From Semisulcospira habei (taxonomy: Eukaryota; Mollusca; Gastropoda; Semisulcospiridae): a DNA stretch of 64,000 nt. Location of the stretch: NCBI GenBank assembly GCA_036245525.1, contig BTPG01000003.1, forward strand, positions 192,120,164 through 192,184,163, given 5' to 3'. Made by a program: the position numbers and the translations under genes. Below, in pieces: positions 52,248 to 62,475 of the stretch. The notes below the pieces were generated by a model that saw nothing but the letters and a program-made list of their open reading frames with translations, ran no database searches and was not told the DNA's origin. Position 1 is the first letter of the stretch. Every line of letters starts with the position of its first letter.

Positions 52248-52798
52248 AAAATTTGTATTTTTCTTTAAAATAAATTTTTTCAAAAAATACTTACCGATGG
52301 TATTACTGATAGGAAGACATACTTAGCCTGTCAATTTCAGCCTCCAAATTTGTTGTGTTGCTGCACAACCAGGGATGTAACTCTAGCAAGCAGTTACCTC
52401 ATCCCCTGAGTGGCCTCCCTATCCTCTGGATAGCCTCCCTTCCTAGTCTCGCTAGAGTCCGGTATTGCCAGTTCTATCTTAGCAGACAGGCGGCAAGCGG
52501 GGAAGGTGGGAGAGAAGTTGGAGTAATACCATCGGTAAGTATTTTTCCAAAATATTTATTTTAAAGAAAAATACATTTATTTCTTCAAAAGTATTACTGA
52601 TAGGTAGAATTGCGAAGAGGAGGAGGGTGCCGCCCCAAAACTCAACCCCTGTGTAACTGCTTAGCTAGGTCCCTTGCTGGTGCACACTCCCGACAATTTC
52701 AGCTAAGTGTTAGCTATGGCGCATCCAGCGCCGGGACGGAGTGTTGCGCCACCGCAATGTCCCTCACTAGTGCCAGGTTTTGTCGTTGGCCTGACAGG

Positions 52799-53405
52799 TC
52801 ACGAAAGTAGAAAACAGGCGAAAGTAGATTCGGCCCTCCAGCCCACAGCCGCCACAGTGTCCCTCACAGCGCAGTTGCAGTCAAATGCGACGCTCGTGGA
52901 GACAGCCCGGACTTCGTGCCCCCGAATCCGCAGCCTCTTCGCTCCCTCTGTTGAGAGGTCTTTGTAAGCGGATCTTATGATTCCGCGCCGCCAAGCGGAA
53001 ATCATCTGGGCATAAATATCATTCCTGCCCGGAGCTAAGGGCAGGAAGAGGCATAACGTCCTCGCCGTAGGGGCTTCGACTGGTGGAGGTAAATTTTTAA
53101 CGTCCTGACCGGGTCCTGTTTGCGTACGTCCTGGGGCGTATGGGGCCCCGCAATGGACGAAGAGTGATCGGTTGAGGGGTGGCTGATGGGAGCCTGTTCT
53201 TGGCCAAAAAAGAAGGACTAGTGAGGAGTTGGGCAGAGCTGTCGGCCCGGAGCTGCAGGCATGGCGGGTGTACTGAGAGAGCATGGAGTTCACTCACGTG
53301 AGAGGCAGTGGCCAGAGCCAGCAAGTAGCACGTCATTCTTCTCAAGTAAGAGAACCGCGCCAAGGGCAGAGGTTCAAAACGAGCAGTGTAAAGCCAGGTT
53401 AACAC
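52799..53405 (-). pseudogene. DIRS-C tyrosine recombinase, catalytic part
   Basis: It encodes WVLTWLYTARFEPLPLARFS, LLALATASHVSELHAL (the catalytic Arg is His here), RIRGHEVRAVSTSVAFD (H-x-x-R kept) and STFACF, followed by a one-base frameshift before the Tyr codon (YFRDLSGQ in another frame). A second frameshift lies near 53100-53290. It is inactive. Confidence 0.8.
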
Positions 53406-53429
53406 CCACGCAAGTTCCCATCAAGGGAG

Positions 53430-53625
53430 TAGGAAACACCCCAAGGAACCCGAAAAAAGGCAGCGCGGCGACCACCTGCCTGAAAATCCATGGCGGCATC
53501 GAGCGAGGGTAAAAGGAACGAAAACGCCTGAGAGTGACCGGCATACCAGTTCTGGCGAAACCAGGTATCGATGCCCTCTGGCCATCTGGCATCTGAAGAG
53601 TCATGCGATATCCGATTTTGCTGGA
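53430..53625 (-). pseudogene. Displaced gag fragment inside the DIRS-C recombinase
   Basis: SSDARWPEGIDTWFRQNWYA, GHSQAFSFLLPSLDAAM and DFQAGG belong to the C-terminal gag domain (compare FFSDRKWPADLDISFRQSWY in DIRS-B). Here they lie between LADLMAHFDLQ and WVLTWL of the recombinase, in the same orientation. Confidence 0.8.
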
Positions 53626-53692
53626 GGTCGAAGTGAGCCATGAGGTCGGCGAGATCCTTGCAAGACCCTGGATCTGGTTGGTCCAAATGACG

Positions 53693-55829
53693 TGTCACGA
53701 CACGGGCTTTTTCGTCTAATTTTGTAGGGGAGTAAGTTTAGAGGGGTGACAGGGTTTAATTAGTCACCGGGTAGCGTTAGCATAGGTGTCTAGTATTTGG
53801 CCTGTACACGAGTATATGCTGCCATGCGAGAGTTTGCAGGTCGGTGTAACACATGATAGCTCAGTCAAAACGCTATCGGGTGGTACTTGTTTCATGTGAA
53901 TTTTCACTGCTCGATTTACCGAGTGCTTTTTTTTTTTTTTTTTGCAATACGTACGATAACGGAATTGCTAGTCAGTTGCTTTTCCAACTGCGAATGAGTC
54001 AGTCATTTTACCAGCAGTCTCCTAGGGTGGTCTTTCAGGCGTGGTTCGCCATTTGCTGAAGACCACAAGCAGCTGTGTTGTTCTGTTGTATTGGCCCTGC
54101 GATACGGTTTTTGGTCATCCCGGAGCCGGTATCCGAGGAAAGAGAGAAAAGAAGAAGAGCCGCAACGACTTTACCCCTGGCTAGTCTTGTCTTGTCTTGA
54201 TCCTAGCCGGGGCGTCTTCAGGGATGGCAGTAAGTACACGCAACAATTCTCTAGTGGCCATTTGCTTGGGGGGGTTTGTTTGTGTTTGCTTATTCTGTTA
54301 TTATTATTTGGGTTAGGGTGTATTGGGGGGCAAGTGTAAGAATAGAAGGTAGAAGCGAATGCCATCTGTTGTAGTTTGTAGAGTATCTAGCGACGGATTA
54401 GTTATTGGGACTTTAACGCCGATGGGGCGACCGACGCCATCTCACTATTTAGCGTCGCGAGTGTAAATATCGGAATTGAGTCATGTGGTGATGTGTAAAT
54501 AAGTATTCTGTTGAGGTCGAATTTATTGTTGCGGGGAGAGGTGAAGGGAATATAAAAAGACGGCAATAAAAGTTGCGGGAAGGGTGATGTGATTATTTTG
54601 CTTCTTTCGTTAGGTATTTATATGTGTACTTTTGCACCTGTGTTTTAGTGCATCCTAATCCGATGGTCCAAATTCAACGGGTAAAAAGCTTAAAGAACTA
54701 ACTGGCTAAGTCTGCCACCGTGCTGTGGTACCGAGTAGAGGCTGACTGTGTCACTCCGCCTTGTGGGGCTACGATGCCGGACCTGGGTGATGTTGCGAGT
54801 GTCGCAGCACGCCCATGTTTAGTCAGGTCAGGTCGTCCCATCTAATTATTTCTAAGCTATTTAAGTGAAGTTTTGCTTGTTCATAATCTCGTAAAGAACG
54901 TTGTGAGATTTATTTCATCTCCTCGTAGTGACTATGTTGTGAGAGGAGCTTTGTTACAGTGACGGAAAGATTTTGAGATATTGTATTATTTAAAAGCAGC
55001 CTGTGTTACGGAGGGCCTTATCGCGGAAGCAAGAGCGTTGAGCTGAGCTGAGCTTAACGGTTATGCTTCTGGCGAGAAGGTCCAGCGACGTTCAAATATA
55101 TTCAGTCGTGTTACATTAAGGATATTTGTTCCATTTGTATACGTGATATTGGTTATTCTGAAACATGTTAAAGGAGCCTTGTGCTGTGAATGTCTAGTTT
55201 GCGAAAGCATTAATTTAATTCGAACTTGGCGTTCGTGCTCCCGCTGGGGAGATTCAGTAGCTTACGAACTGTATTCATTTTTCTCAATCTTCAGTTGTGT
55301 TTTAGTAAGCATATTTGGTTCATCGTATATTTGACATTGTGCAATTTGAAATACTGTGTTATTTAAGGAGCCGCGTGCTGTGAGGGAACTCTTCGTGGAA
55401 GCAAAGGTGTTGGTCTAACTGGCGTTAGCACTTGACGCTTGTGCTTCCGTCGGGGTCTGGTGCCTTAGGATTTAGGCTTTTCAGCCTCGGTTTTCTTTTA
55501 TATTTTTATTAAGGATATTTGTTTATCATATATTAATTTTCCCAACCTTTTGTATTAGGGATATTTAGTTTATTATATATTTGTTGCTATTTTGTATTGT
55601 GTATATTGGATATTCGGTTTGGGGAGTTTGGACGCATGTGTGTGTGAATGCGACGAGCGAGTGCGTGGTCAGGATTGAGCGAGAATATTTGGTTATTGTT
55701 AGGGTTATATGTAATAAATATCGTCGTTATTGTTCCTCCGGTGTTTGTGTTAGGTTTGTGTTAGCGTGGGTCGGGTGTAACTCGAGTTGTAGACTTCAAA
55801 GTTCGCGCCCCGGAAGCGGGGTCGTGACA
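53693..55829. mobile_element. 2.1 kb LTR-like element (probable solo LTR)
   Basis: It starts TGTCACGAC and ends GTCGTGACA, a 9 bp inverted terminal pair of TG..CA type. Flanks TGACG (53688-53692) and TGGCG (55830-55834) are a 5 bp duplication with one mismatch. No gag or pol is readable across 2.1 kb, so a solo LTR or an LTR-type non-autonomous element is likely. It also holds a Nimb-like 3' end word at 54398-54450. Orientation is not determined. Confidence 0.68.
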
Positions 55830-55837
55830 TGGCGTTT

Positions 55838-56690
55838 GCTTGAGGTCGAGCTAGCCATGAGGTCGGCGAGGTCCTGGCAAGATAGTAAGATATTCCTGAA
55901 TGGTGATGGATGCACATTTAACCTTCCCGGAATGTGACGCGCCCGCAGCGAGATGTCCCGATCCCGGGACCACACGAGTAGCTGGAACAGAAAGATGCGC
56001 AGAAAAGGGGAACACGTCCCGTCCTGCTTGGGAATATACGCCACAATTGTCGAGTTGTCGGAGAGGACGAGGGGCTGCCTGGTGTGTTACACGCATCCCC
56101 CCCCCCCCCCCAACGAAGAGGGCGAGCCAAACTGCCTTTAACTCCAACCAGTGTATGTGTAAGCCCACCAGATCCGGCGGCCAAAGGTCTGCTGTCACGC
56201 CGAAGTCTGGAAGCAGATGTGCCCCCCAACCGGGGAGACTGTCATCCGTGCAGATCAACAGGTAGGGTAGAGTTGGTTCCACGGGGACTCCCGACGCTAA
56301 CCAAGATGGGACTGTCCACCAAAGGAGAGGTGTCCAAACCAGTGGAGACACAGGCACACGGACCACTAAATCCCCCGAAGACAGCTGCTAAAGGAGGAGG
56401 AGATGTAGTTGAATCAACTGTGAGTAGAGCCGACCAAAAGGAAGTAAGACACTTGACTAACTACGGCGCTGCCATCCCTCAGAATCTTGCACACGCTATG
56501 GATTTGTGAACCAAGGAAGTCGTCTGGTACCAGCCTTGTGACAGGGTACACTGAGAGGACACAGGAAAAACGCCTGGGAGAGACCTGCATAAGACCCCTG
56601 TCGGAAGTAATCTCCATCTCCTCTGGTCCTCGGGTGCCCGAGAAGAACCCCTGGTCCCCGAAGCTGTCATGTCGCAGGTGCTTCAAAATG
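55838..56690 (-). pseudogene. DIRS-C RNase H and RT C-terminus
   Basis: RNase H words are LICTDDSLPGWGAHLLPDFG, LHIHWLELKAVWLALF and RHIPGRLNV, with frameshifts and a C-run at about 56098-56111. Upstream, FGRLYSQLIQLHLLL corresponds to the LPLGRLYSRPLQLHLLL block of DIRS-B. At its other end it jumps to CQDLADLMA, a duplicate of the recombinase segment at 53640-53666. Confidence 0.72.
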
Positions 56691-57288
56691 TGGAGGGAGT
56701 ACTTACGCCCGTCACCCCTACCAGGGTATAGGCCGTCGACGAGAGAACTCCAGAAACTCCTGTCCTGTGCTTTTCCTTCGATTTTACTCCAGTCTCTTTA
56801 TGTCTGCTTGGAGGTCTCGATGCCAGGTGTTTCTCGGCCTGCCTCTTTTCCTCTTTCCTTGGGGGTTCCATGACAATGCCTGCCTAGTGATACTGGAAAC
56901 TGGCTTTCTCAGACTGTGACCAATCCATCACCATCTTCTTCGTCCAATTTCATTCTCTGCTGTTATCTGCTCTGTTCTCTCCAAGAATCCGACGTTGATG
57001 ATCTTCTCTGGCCAGTGGATTTTCAAGATTCTTCTAAGGCAACTGTTTATAAGATTTGTACTCTGTTGACTGTGGTTTTTGTCAACCTCCAAGTCTCTGC
57101 TCCATATAGGAGACCTGCTTTTACGTTTGAGTTGAAAATCTGGACTTTGGTGTGTTGTGACAGCTCTCTGCAACTCCACACTTTTTTCAATAGAAGAAAG
57201 GCTGCTCTTGCTTTACCGATTCGTGCTCTGACATCTGCATCAGTGCCGCCTTTTTTGTCGATGATGCTCCCGAGATAGGTGAAGGACT

Positions 57289-58764
57289 CTACCTCTCCTC
57301 CAACGGGGTGCCAGCAAGCAAGACTGGTTCTTCCCTGGTTGCGTTCAGCCTCATTGTCTTTGTTTTCTGTTTGTGGATGGTTAGGCCCACTTGGGACCAG
57401 GTCTTGTCCTGCATTTGTTGATGAGTGTGGGGCAGTAAAGCCAAGTCGTCTGCAAAATCGAGGTCATCAAGCTGTGTCCACAGTGTCCACTGTATTCCGC
57501 TTCTTCTCTGCTCAGTGGTCCTCTTCATAACCCAGTCTATGGCCAGGGGGAAGAGGAACGGAGACAGCACACACCCCTGCCTGACGCCGGTTCTGACCTG
57601 GAGCTCCCTGGTGAACTGCCCTTCGTGGATCACGCGACATGTCATGCCATCGTAGCTGCTCTTGATCAGGCAGACGAGCTTTGTGGGTACACCGTAGTGT
57701 TGTAGGTGTTTCCACAAAGTCTCTCGGTCCACGCTGTCAAATGCTTTCTCGTAGTCCACAAAGTTGACGTACAGCGGGGAGCTCCACTCCAGAGACTGTT
57801 CCACGATGATGCTGAGAGTAGCAATCTGGTCTGTACATGAACGTTTTTTTCTGAATCCTGCTTGCTGGTCTCTCAGCTGGGGGTTAACGGAGTTCTTCAT
57901 TCTCTCCAGGATGATCCTGTTGAAGACCTTTCCTGGTACTGACAGCAAGGTGATTCCTCTGTAGCTGGAACACTTGCTGAGGTCACCTTTCTTGGGAAGC
58001 TTGATTAGGTACCCCTCCTTCCAGTCAGCCGGCATCACCTCCTCTTCCCAGATCTTTCCAAACAGTGGATACAGCAGCTCTACTGTTGTCTCTAGGTCTG
58101 CTTTCAGAGCCTCCAATGGGATGCCATCTGGGCCTGCTGCTTTGCCGTTCTTCAAAAATGCCACTGCTCTTCTGATCTCTTCCCGGCTGGGTCTGTCACA
58201 GCTGATGAGTAGGTCAGTCTCTGCTGGCTGGATGTCTGGGGGGTCGGGTGGGCTGGGTCTGTTCAATAACTCTTCAAAATACTCGGCCCATCTGTCGAGT
58301 TGGTCTGCTCTGTCTGCAATAGGCTTGCCTTCTTTGTCTTTTACTGGTCTTTCTGTATGGCCATACTTGCCTGACAATCTTCTGGTAATGTCGTAGAGCT
58401 GTTTCATGATGCCGCTGCCTGCTGCCTTTTCTGCCTCTGCTGCCAGGCTGTCTGTGTAGGCCCTCTTGTCTGCCCTGATACTCCTCTTCACCTCGCGGTT
58501 GGCTTCCGAGTATTCCTCCTGTGCCCTTGCTTTGGCTGCTCTCGTGCGACTGTTGTTGACAACTGCTTTCTTCTGCTTCCTCACTTTTATCTTCTTCAAG
58601 GTCTGTACCGACAGCCAGTCCTTGTGATGGTGTTTCCTGAACCCTACAGTGTCTTTGCAGGTTGAGTTCAGCACCTCTCTAACTGCCTTCCACTGCTGAT
58701 CTGTGGTGACCGTCTCCTCTTCGTTTACTAGCTCCTGTAATGCTTGGAACCGGTTGGACAGCAC
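57289..58764 (-). pseudogene. RTE reverse transcriptase domain, 491 codons open
   Basis: It encodes KNGKAAGPDGIPLEALKAD, SSYRGITLLSVPGKVFNRII, YVNFVDYEKAFDSVDRETLW, GVRQGCVLSPFLFPLAIDWV and the catalytic DLDFADDLALLPHT. This RT stretch is intact, but it is disconnected from the endonuclease and from the C-terminus by frame breaks. Confidence 0.88.
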
Positions 58765-60325
58765 CAGTTTGAACTCCTCTCACTCCAGTCTCTCTCAGGA
58801 GGCCTACATTATAGCGCCGTCTTCTTGTTGTCTCTGTGCGGCTTTTCTTTAACTTGAGCTTTTTTCTTAAGGTAAGCAGGTGGTGGTCTGAGCCGACATC
58901 TGCTCCCCTCCTCACTCGAACATCTACAAGGGATCTTCTAAATTTTGTGCTAATGCAGATATGGTCTATTTGGTTCTCTGTAGTATGGTCAGGTGAGACC
59001 CAAGTTGCTTTGTATATTCTTCTGTCTGGGAAGATGCTGCCTCCAATGACAAGTCGGTTTAGAGCACAAAGTCTACAAACCTCTCCCCGTTCTCACTCAT
59101 CTCCCCTAGTCCCTGTCTCCCCATCACCTTTTCATATCCGGTGTTGTCCTCCCCAATTTTGGCATTAAAATCGCTCCGTACATTTGTCCACAGCACTCTG
59201 GAGTCGGTCGTAGAACTCTTGTTTCTCTTCCTCATCACTGTCATTACTTACTTACTTACGCCTGTCACCCCTACCCAGGTATAGGCCGTCGACGAGAGAC
59301 CTCCAGCAACTCCTGTCCTGTGCTTCTCCTTCGATTCTACTCCAGGTGGTTCCCAGTGTCTTGATGTCTGCTTGGAGGTCTCGACGCCAGGAGTTTCTCG
59401 GCCTACCTCTTTTCCTCTTTCCCTGGGGGTTCCATGACAATGCCTGCCTAGTGATACTGGAAGCTGGCTTTCTCAGACTGTGACCGATCCATCCCCATCT
59501 TCTTCGCCCAATTTCATTCTCTGCTCTTATCTGCTCTGTTCTCTCCCAGAGTCTGACGTTGCTGATCTTCTCTGGCCAGTGGATTTTCAAAATTCTTCTA
59601 AGGCAACTGTTCATGAAGGTCTGTACTCTGTTCACTGTGGTTTTTGTCAATCTCCAAGTCTCTGCTCCATATAGGAGAACTGCTTTTACATTGGAGTTGA
59701 AAATCCGGACTTTGGTGTGTTGTGACAGCTCTCTGGAACTCCACACTTTTTTCAACTGGAGAAAGGCTGCTCTGGCTTTACCGATTCGTGCTGACATCTG
59801 CATCAGTGCCGCCTTTTTTGTCTATGATGCTCCCGAGATAGTTGAAGGACTCCACCTCCTCCAACGGGGTGCCAGCAAGCAAGACTGGTTCTTCCCTGGT
59901 TGCGTTCAGCCTCATTGTCTTTGTTTTCTGTTTGTGAATGGTGAGGCTCACTTGGGACGAGATGTCGGCAAGCCTCCATCACTGTCATTAGTGGGCGCAT
60001 AACACTGAATGACGTTGAGTTTGATCTTTTTCCTGGTTCTAAAGGCTACTGTGATAATTCTTGGCCCAAGAGGTTCCCAGCCCATCAGCGCTCTCTGTGC
60101 CACTTGTGACAGCATGAATGCTACACCTTCTGTTTGGGGGGCATTCTCCTCTTCATGACCTGAATACACAATCATCTCCCCACTTAACAGCCTTTTCTGC
60201 CCAGGCTGCGTCCATCTGGCTTCACAGTTACCTAGCAGGGAAAGGTTGTACTTTTGCATTTCTGCTGATATCTAGGCGGCCTTGCCACTCTGGTACATGG
60301 TCTTGACATTCCATGTGCCCATGAT
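58765..60325 (-). pseudogene. RTE endonuclease, split
   Basis: The N-terminal half (59977-60325) has EMQKYNLSLLGNCEARWTQ, GEMIVYSGHEEENAPQTEGV and IKLNVIQCYAPTNDSD. The C-terminal half (58765-59246) has SDFNAKIGEDNTGYEKVMGR and RRGADVGSDHHLLTLRKKLK. The nested copy separates the halves exactly after the TNDSD codons. The first half has at least one internal stop. Confidence 0.84.
59247..59976 (-). mobile_element. Truncated RTE copy nested in the RTE endonuclease
   Basis: This 730 bp copy has a TAAG-type tail (59247-59259) and the post-RT frame RIGKARAAFLQLKKVWSSRE and onward. The target duplication CATCACTGTCATTA is at 59233-59246 and 59977-59990. Confidence 0.88.
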
Positions 60326-61798
60326 TGTGTCCCTGGATAGAGAGAGGCAGTTCGGTCCTGTGGCTTCCGAAGACTTCCGGCTTTCACCACACGTCATAAA
60401 TCTTTTGGTAGAAGAACCTTCCTCCTCCAGGAAAGGAATTGCTGTTCGTCTATTCGTCGGCGTTTTTGTAGCTATTTCCTTATTTGCGGGGTGGGGAAGC
60501 TACACCCACGCCCAACCCCCTTACTAGGAGGACCAGGGGTTTTCTGTCGAGGGCCCCTTCCCTTAGACCATGTTGGTTCACGGCACCTTATTTCATTCGG
60601 TGCACCCCTCTCGCGAGGGACCCCCTATCCACCACCCAGGGGACGCGCCTCAACGCCATATGGTCCCAGCGCGAGGGTCGAGGGAGTGACGACGCGCAAG
60701 CTGCCGCGGTGTCGCAGGGATGCTTCATCCGGCCATCGGCTGTGAAATCGGCCGTGAGTAGTCATCTGCGTGGGTCCGGTGCTGACATCGAGGCTGCATC
60801 CCCAGGGAAGAGCGGTCCCCGACGGTCCAGCTGGAAGATCGACTGTGCCTGCTGGCTGCCCCCCTGAGGTCAGGTGTAGAGACGATGTCTGCCGCCACAA
60901 AACGCAGAACTTGTCCGCCGGCAAGGCGGAGTGGGAAGTGGAGATGTCTCCAAGTGTGGTATATGTAGCGCCCTGTCCCCACGCACTGTGATCGCTCCTC
61001 AGCGTCCGGGTACCGAAAACGCCGGGTATCCTGCACTGCGCAGGAAAGGCGAGAGGGTAAAGTTTTGGGATCCTCTCTCGACGAGGAAACACATCTCGGT
61101 GGCTAAGAGTACTGATGAAACTTGTGTCATCTCCGAAGAGGCTGTCAGTCTCCGTGGATCGCCCGAGGCTCCATTCTCTGTCTGGGACTCCAAAGTTAGA
61201 TTCTGTGGCATATCGCGTCGGCCGCTTAATTGCCGATCCCATTCTGAGAAGTGTGCCGATGGTGCACCCCTGCCCAGGTTTTTTTCTTTTTTTGAACGAG
61301 ATAATGCCAACAGCACTTGGTGTTCCAATTGATTGATTGATTGTACATTGCTTAACGTCCCGACAGCAACAAGGCTTTCTCAGGACGTGCCTGCACTGCT
61401 TGTGAAAAAAAACCAAAACAGAACATTGAATGTATGTCGCCAGCCGGTCAAATACGTTAAATAAACCTAACACATGGGGCCTAAATAAAGCTAAGACCAT
61501 TTAGCAACACACATCCAATATCAAGAGCTACAGGCAGTGCAGACAGTAGGGAGAGTTTTAAAAAGGCAAATACAGGTGAATGGACAAAGGGTAGACAGAA
61601 ACACATGCCCCAGAATAGAGAGAAAAACCCACCCTGTGGGGCTGACCAGGGTGACCCTGGGAACTAAAAAATACCTAACCCCACCCAAGTCCCCCAGGGC
61701 AGACCCGGGTGGGGTTTTGGTGTTCCAAGGCGGTCACCCATCCAAGTAGTAACTGAGCCCAACGATGCGTAACTTAGGTGACCAGACGAGAACCGGTG

Positions 61799-62444
61799 CA
61801 GACCTGTTTACTCCCTAAAAACCAAAGTGTAATCCAGGCAGTTGAAAAGCGTAATCTGAGTTTCAAACGAGGAATCTGAGTAAACGGCATACGGCATACG
61901 CGCACACTAGAGAACATGCCGGCTTGCCGCTGTGCTGGATGCTGAAACCCACTTTGCACAACGTGCAGTGCGCATAGCCAATTCCCTTTTTTGACAATAC
62001 GAGGCACGGGTATTTCTCGTGATACATCGCCTTATATTTCTGCAAAACTCTCTTTTTCTTGTTGTGGTCGCTGTGTAAGACTTTACAATCCAAATTGCTG
62101 TCAGATTCTTCCGTTTCGTGTGCACGTTTTTCGCTTGCCATGTTGTCAGTCGACTAGAAAGTTCGAACCGGAAGAAAGAATTAATGTAAGTTTGTTTATA
62201 TCTGATTGGCCATTCTTCGAAAGCAAAGGGCAATCCAACCAATCAAAACAGGTAAGAAGAAAGTTAGGCGGAAATTACCGGCAAAGAACTGAAAGTACGA
62301 TTTACAGATTGAAAAGGATGTTGACGCAGAAAGCGGAATCTTAACGATGCAAAACGCATAATTTCAAGTGACAACGCGTAACAGTGTAATGAGACCCTCA
62401 AAAGGGGAATTTATTACGCTCAAAGCGTAAGGTAAACAGGTCTG
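61799..62444. mobile_element. 646 bp DNA element in the 5S head, CCGGTG duplication
   Basis: The terminal inverted repeats are CAGACCTGTTTAC (13 bp). It is flanked by CCGGTG at 61793-61798 and 62445-62450; the 5S template carries one such hexamer, so the duplication is 6 bp. A minus-strand frame (61863-62141) encodes a BED-like zinc module (KYPCLVLSKKGIGYAHCTLC, then KVGFSIQHSGKPA), as found at N-termini of several transposase families. The superfamily is unclear. Confidence 0.72.
61907..62141 (-). pseudogene. BED-like zinc finger N-terminal transposase fragment
   Basis: It starts MASEKRAHETEESDSN with an acidic and basic leader, then a Tyr-Pro-Cys-Leu..Cys-x2-Cys..His pattern typical of BED-type DNA-binding modules. 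No catalytic core follows before the terminal repeat. Confidence 0.5.
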
Positions 62445-62475
62445 CCGGTGTATTCAAAGTGGTACGGCCGTTGGC

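Larger units (their letters stand above)
52248..56690 (-). mobile_element. DIRS-C: rearranged DIRS element with an inserted LTR element
   Basis: It has a left terminal repeat (52248-52460, with the GTTGTG/CACAAC hairpin at 52352-52369), an ICR at about 52530-52606, recombinase remnants, a gag fragment in the wrong place, a 2.1 kb LTR-like insertion (53693-55829) and RNase H-RT remnants. The 5' end (gag, right terminus) is missing; the element stops where an RTE begins near 56700. Confidence 0.8.
56700..61327 (-). mobile_element. RTE-like LINE, near full length, interrupted by its own kind
   Basis: The 3' end at 56700 has a minimal GTAAGTAC-type tail. The post-RT domain is at 56714-57280, RT at 57289-58764, the endonuclease at 58765-60325, and a presumed 5' leader reaches 61327. 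The endonuclease start reads GTWNVKTMYQSGKAA. A truncated sister copy is inserted at 59247-59976. Stops and frameshifts occur throughout the endonuclease and C-terminus. Confidence 0.82.
61328..62475 (-). mobile_element. Full-length SINE with a 5S rRNA-derived head
   Basis: On the minus strand it begins with a 5S-like head (GCCAACGGCCGTACCACTTT, continuing after the insertion as GTTCTCGTCTGGTCAC and ACTTGGATGGGTGACCGCCT). A unique body of about 440 bp and an ATTG-type tail follow. The 5S internal promoter boxes (A-like AAGTTACGCATCGTTGGGC and C-like ACTTGGATGGGTGACCGCC) are retained, which defines a SINE3-type element. It is split in the head by a 646 bp DNA element. Confidence 0.85.

Noticed and set aside
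52799..53405. DIRS-C recombinase as a functional enzyme
   Set aside because: The first catalytic Arg is His, and frameshifts lie before the Tyr and within the domain.
53693..55829. Intronless host gene in the 2.1 kb non-TE-like stretch
   Set aside because: No long open frame, and the ends form an LTR-type TG..CA inverted pair with a near-matching 5 bp flank.
61741..62475. A genuine 5S rRNA gene
   Set aside because: The 5S similarity passes directly into a SINE body and lacks the 5S 3' end; the head is also interrupted.
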